A DNA stretch of 10,303 nucleotides from an uncultured Acetobacteraceae bacterium (lineage in GTDB: Bacteria > Pseudomonadota > Alphaproteobacteria > Acetobacterales > Acetobacteraceae), in the NCBI GenBank assembly GCA_903839965.1, contig CAIMEK010000785.1, forward strand, positions 1 to 10,303. Direction: 5' to 3'. A program made the translations under genes and the position numbers. The notes beneath the pieces are model-generated. The model did no database searches and had not been told where the DNA came from. It saw only the letters and a list, made by a program, of their open reading frames with translations. Of the stretch, positions 7,813-10,303 are shown piece by piece. How positions within the stretch are numbered: the stretch's first letter is position 1; the number at the start of each line of letters is the position of its first letter.

Positions 7813-8889
7813 TTACGCCGATGGGTCCGGCTCGGCGGTGGCGGACCATTCGTTGACGAGACTGTAACCAACCCCCAGCAGCACCGGCCCGACGAAGATT
7901 CCGAGCAGGCCGAAGGCCAGCGCTCCGCCCAGCACGCCGAGCATGGTCAGCAGGAAGGGCAATTGCGCGCCGCGGGCGATAAAGTACGGGCGGATGACCG
8001 AATCCGCGCCGCTGATTGCCACGATTCCGTATACCAGCAGCACGATGCCCCAGGCCGTGCGGTCTTGGCTGAGCAGCCACAGGGCCGCCGGAATCCACAC
8101 CAGGGGCGCGCCGACCGGCAGCACCGAGAGCCCGCCGGCCACCAGGCCCAGCAGCAGCGGCCGTGGCACGCCGGACAGCCACAGGCCGAAGGTCGTCAGG
8201 ATACCCTGCACGATGGCAGTGCCGAGCAGGCCGTAGACCACGCCGCGGATGGTGGCGCCGGTGACCTCGATCAGGCGGGGCGCCCGGGCGCCGGCGATGC
8301 GGCCGAGGATGACACGGATCCTGCCGGCCAGCCGGTCGCCCGCGGCGAAAAAGAAGAACGCCACGAACAGCGCCAGCAGGAACATCAGCACGCCGCTGGC
8401 CAGCCCGAGCAGCAGCGACAGCCCGAACTCGGCAACCATGCCGAAATAGGGCTTGAAGAACTCGCCCATGACGGTGAGGTCCTCGGCCCAGGAGTCCCAG
8501 ATCCCGGCCAGCGTCGCGCCGACCGCCGGAACGGTGCGCAGCCAGGCCGGCGAGGCGGGCAGGCCGGCGGAAACCGCGCCCAGCAGCACGTGGCGGAGCT
8601 GGTCGACGTCGTCCGCCCCACCCGGCGCGGCCAGCGCGATCGGCAGCACGACGATGACGAAGGCCGCCAGCACCATGGCGCCGGCGGCGCCGGCATGGCC
8701 GAGGTTGCCGCGCGTGCGCAGCTGCTCGTAGATCGGCCAGGTCGTGTAGGTGAGGATGGCCGCCCACAGGATGGCCGAGAGGAACGGCCACAGCACCACC
8801 AGGCAGCCGATGGCGATGCCGCCCACCAGCAGGCCCATCAGGATCCGCTCGGCGATCACGGCCGGTGTGGGCATGGCTGGTGTGGGCAT
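7813..8889 (-). CDS. AI-2E family integral membrane transporter
   Basis: An inner-membrane protein of about 358 residues with seven or eight hydrophobic spans (for example 16-48, 67-88, 156-183, 213-237, 243-273, 279-294, 309-344). The C-terminal signatures of the AI-2E transporter family (PF01594, also called PerM/TqsA/YdiK type) are clear: VLPVGAPLVWIPAALWLL at 256-273, then DSVIRPYFI at 296-304 and a Gly-rich FGLLGIFVGPVLLGVGY at 326-342. Members have been linked to autoinducer-2 export and to Na+/H+ antiport, so the substrate here cannot be stated. The start at 8889 gives MPTPAMPTPAVIAERI; the second Met (8874) is a possible start because a 15-bp tandem repeat duplicates it. A longer ATG at 8934 lies upstream of a GAGGAG (8907-8902), which favours 8889 despite a 12-nt spacer. 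It appears monocistronic, divergent from hyi. Confidence 0.92.
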   Translation of the reverse strand: MPTPAMPTPAVIAERILMGLLVGGIAIGCLVVLWPFLSAILWAAILTYTTWPIYEQLRTRGNLGHAGAAGAMVLAAFVIVVLPIALAAPGGADDVDQLRHVLLGAVSAGLPASPAWLRTVPAVGATLAGIWDSWAEDLTVMGEFFKPYFGMVAEFGLSLLLGLASGVLMFLLALFVAFFFFAAGDRLAGRIRVILGRIAGARAPRLIEVTGATIRGVVYGLLGTAIVQGILTTFGLWLSGVPRPLLLGLVAGGLSVLPVGAPLVWIPAALWLLSQDRTAWGIVLLVYGIVAISGADSVIRPYFIARGAQLPFLLTMLGVLGGALAFGLLGIFVGPVLLGVGYSLVNEWSATAEPDPSA

Positions 8890-8890
8890 C
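8861..8890. repeat. 15-bp imperfect tandem repeat at the AI-2E gene start
   Basis: Units 8861-8875 and 8876-8890 agree at 13 of 15 positions. Each carries an in-frame ATG on the minus strand, so the protein begins with the pentapeptide MPTPA twice. Being a multiple of three, copy-number change would keep frame. It probably arose by local duplication. Confidence 0.7.
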
Positions 8891-8927
8891 GGGCGGTATC
8901 GCTCCTCGCTTTGGTGCAGCCGCACTC

Positions 8928-8956
8928 TGGCCAAGCCGGCGGCCGGGGGCTAGGGT
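8928..8956 (+). promoter_or_regulatory. Weak candidate promoter for hyi
   Basis: TGGCCA (8928-8933) and TAGGGT (8951-8956) have a 17-nt spacer and match 4/6 and 3/6 of the sigma70 consensus. They sit in the 93-nt divergent gap between the AI-2E permease and hyi, about 27 nt before the hyi ATG. Suggestive only. Confidence 0.22.
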
Positions 8957-8970
8957 CTGCGCGGTCCCGT

Positions 8971-8977
8971 AAGGAGG
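8971..8977 (+). promoter_or_regulatory. Strong ribosome binding site of hyi
   Basis: AAGGAGG, a near-perfect anti-Shine-Dalgarno match, lies 5 nt before ATG 8983. It fixes the hyi start, even though the same frame remains open for about 1.8 kb upstream, antisense to other genes. Confidence 0.85.
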
Positions 8978-8982
8978 CACCC

Positions 8983-9762
8983 ATGCCGCGTCTGGCCGCC
9001 AATCTTTCCATGATGTTCAACGAAGTCAGCTTCCTCGACCGCTTCGACGCGGCCGCGAAGGCCGGTTTCACCGCCGTGGAGTATTTGTTCCCCTACGAAT
9101 ACCCCACCGCCGTGCTGAAGTCGCGCCTGGCGGCCTGCGGGCTGCAGCAGGTGCTGTTCAACATGCCGCCCGGCGACTGGGCGAAGGGCGAACGCGGCCT
9201 GGCCTGTCTGCCCGGCCGGCAGGGCGATTTCCGCGATGCGGTGAAGAAGTCGCTGGAATACGCGGCGGCGCTGGACTGCGAGCTGGTGCACTGCATGTCC
9301 GGGCTCGTGCCCGCCGATGTGCCGTTCGGCACGGCGGCGGCGGTGTATGCCGCCAACCTGGCCTGGGCCGGCGAGCAGGCCAAGGCGGCCGGCGTGCGCA
9401 TCGCGCTGGAGGCGATCAACCACCGCGACATGCCGGGCTTCTTCCTCAACACGATGCAGCAGGCGGCCGAGGTGATCGCGGCCCTCGGCGCCGACAAGTT
9501 CGGCCTGCAGTTCGACATCTACCACTGCCAGGTGACCGAGGGCGACCTCACCAAGCGCATCGAGAAGCACATCTCCATCATTTCCAACATGCAGTTGGCC
9601 GACGTGCCGGACCGCCATGAGCCGGGCACCGGCGAGATCAACTGGACCTACCTGTTCCGGCGCATCGACGAACTCGGCTTCAAGGGCTGGATCGGCCTGG
9701 AATACCGCCCGGCGGGCGACACCGTGGCCGGCCTGGCGTGGCGGGCGAAATACGGCCTCTGA
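8983..9762 (+). CDS. hyi: Hydroxypyruvate isomerase family protein
   Basis: A cytosolic TIM-barrel sugar isomerase (AP endonuclease 2/xylose isomerase-like family), 259 residues, the usual length for Hyi. It interconverts hydroxypyruvate and tartronate semialdehyde (EC 5.3.1.22) in glyoxylate and glycerate metabolism. The N-terminus MPRLAANLSMMFNE is typical of the family. Two putative catalytic/metal glutamates are E143 (IALEAINHRDMPGF) and E240 (GLEYRP), essentially where the Hyi acid pair is expected. Other conserved stretches are LQFDIYHCQ near 179-187, MQLADVPDRHEPGTGEINW near 204-222 and GFKGWIGLEYRP at 232-243. The related 2-oxo-tetronate isomerase OtnI is the main alternative; the usual partners of either pathway (gcl, glxR or otnK/otnC) are absent here, so substrate choice cannot be settled. 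The start is fixed by a strong SD. It is divergent from the AI-2E gene, with an HTH regulator gene 115 nt downstream on the same strand. Confidence 0.92.
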   Translation: MPRLAANLSMMFNEVSFLDRFDAAAKAGFTAVEYLFPYEYPTAVLKSRLAACGLQQVLFNMPPGDWAKGERGLACLPGRQGDFRDAVKKSLEYAAALDCELVHCMSGLVPADVPFGTAAAVYAANLAWAGEQAKAAGVRIALEAINHRDMPGFFLNTMQQAAEVIAALGADKFGLQFDIYHCQVTEGDLTKRIEKHISIISNMQLADVPDRHEPGTGEINWTYLFRRIDELGFKGWIGLEYRPAGDTVAGLAWRAKYGL

Positions 9763-9781
9763 ACCCGGCCGAGAAATAGGT

Positions 9782-9811
9782 TTGGATTTCCGGACGAATC
9801 GCAAATAGACT
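9782..9811 (+). promoter_or_regulatory. Weak candidate promoter for the HTH regulator
   Basis: TTGGAT (9782-9787) and TAGACT (9806-9811) are 18 nt apart, matching 3/6 and 4/6 of consensus, within a locally AT-richer patch after hyi. A TTGGATT heptamer recurs at 9867-9873 just before the ATG. Low certainty. Confidence 0.2.
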
Positions 9812-9839
9812 GCGGCGCCTCCCAGACTGAGACATCTGC

Positions 9840-9852
9840 GCCCGCATCGGGC
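9840..9852. other. Small perfect hairpin between hyi and the HTH gene
   Basis: GCCCG (9840-9844), loop CAT, CGGGC (9848-9852). It could be an operator for the adjacent regulator or part of a weak terminator for hyi; no T-run follows. A stem of this size is common by chance in GC-rich DNA. Confidence 0.25.
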
Positions 9853-9877
9853 CAGGGATCACCGGATTGGATTCGCC

Positions 9878-10303
9878 ATGCGATTCACCGAAATCGGCCA
9901 GCAGCTCCGAGCCTATCGCCTCGAATCGGGGCTGCGGGCCGAGGAAATCGCCGCTCGCCTCGGCGTTTCCCGGGCCGCCTTGTACCGCTACGAAAAAGGC
10001 GAAGTCATCAAGCTGGACACCATCAAGCGGCTGGCGGAGTTGCTCAAGATTTCTCCGCTTTCGCTGCTGGGGATCGGCGTCGAGTACTATCACCGGCCGG
10101 TCGGATACTTCGAGCGGATCCGCCAGATCGAGGAGACCGCCGACCAGATCCTGCAGGTCGACGGTCCGGTGTCCTATCTGGTCACCTCGGAATCCTACGA
10201 CGCGGCCCTGGCGGCGGCGCTGGAGGAACATGCCGAGCAATCCGGCGCCGACCGGGCGCAGTTGCGCGCCGGCGCCGACCAGACGCTCGGCATCCTGGCC
10301 GCC
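9878..10303 (+). CDS. XRE-like helix-turn-helix transcriptional regulator, C-terminus beyond window
   Basis: Partial gene: 142 codons open to the window end without a stop. Residues 5-60 form a Cro/C1-type DNA-binding domain, with the recognition helix in GVSRAALYRYEKGE (29-42) and the following helix IKRLAELLKISP (49-60). The remainder (IGVEYYHRPVGYFERIRQIE, 66-85, then a hydrophobic VSYLVTSESYDAALA around 98-112) looks like the start of an effector or oligomerisation domain I cannot name. I believe similar full-length regulators of about 200 residues occur in Burkholderiales, function unassigned. The ATG is preceded by only a weak SD (GGATT). The gene is 115 nt after hyi on the same strand with its own possible promoter and a small hairpin, so autoregulation or control of hyi are both possible but unproven. 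The HTH domain is very clear. Confidence 0.88.
   Translation, partial: MRFTEIGQQLRAYRLESGLRAEEIAARLGVSRAALYRYEKGEVIKLDTIKRLAELLKISPLSLLGIGVEYYHRPVGYFERIRQIEETADQILQVDGPVSYLVTSESYDAALAAALEEHAEQSGADRAQLRAGADQTLGILAA

Noticed and set aside
7153..8982. Long plus-strand open frame running into hyi, which would make an 869-residue protein
   Set aside because: It is antisense to dppB and the AI-2E gene, has a His/Gln/Arg/Asp-rich low-complexity composition, and hyi has its own strong SD and canonical N-terminus at 8983.

Overview
The window is high-GC bacterial chromosome (coding regions roughly 65-80% G+C by hand counts) with tightly packed genes, short overlaps and strongly GC-biased third codon positions. 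The gene set (periplasmic gamma-glutamyltransferase, Dpp/Opp-type peptide importer, hydroxypyruvate isomerase, AI-2E permease, a short-domain HTH regulator) and the style of the proteins fit a proteobacterium, most likely a betaproteobacterium of Burkholderiales/Rhodocyclales type. That placement is an impression from protein style and rests on no marker gene. No rRNA, tRNA, CRISPR array, insertion sequence or phage gene is visible.

Layout. (1) 79-3289, plus strand: gamma-glutamyltransferase (ggt), a NAPE-PLD-like metallo-beta-lactamase-fold hydrolase starting 7 nt after the ggt stop, then a cysteine-rich C_GCAxxG_C_C family protein of lower GC. (2) 3319-7674, minus strand and convergent with block 1: a peptide ABC importer in the order permease-permease-ATPase-ATPase (dppB-dppC-dppD-dppF type), followed 17 nt later by a small DUF6614-like gene. 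Junctions are ATGA overlap (B/C), 13 nt (C/D), 8-nt overlap (D/F) and 17 nt, so this is a good candidate for one five-gene transcript. No substrate-binding protein gene is present. (3) 7813-8889, minus strand: an AI-2E family membrane permease. (4) 8983-9762, plus strand: hydroxypyruvate isomerase (hyi), divergent from the permease. (5) 9878-end, plus strand: an HTH regulator cut by the window edge.

How the parts may work together (inference): the periplasmic GGT cleaves gamma-glutamyl bonds of glutathione or other gamma-glutamyl peptides, and the importer could take up the released dipeptides or the intact peptides, giving a sulfur/nitrogen scavenging neighbourhood. The two blocks are on opposite strands, so any link is functional rather than operonic. 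hyi interconverts hydroxypyruvate and tartronate semialdehyde in glyoxylate/glycerate metabolism; its usual partners gcl and glxR are not in view. I see no convincing new multi-gene system. The points most worth checking are the DUF6614-like gene fused to the importer operon, the missing binding protein, and the odd trio ggt / NAPE-PLD-like hydrolase / C_GCAxxG protein.
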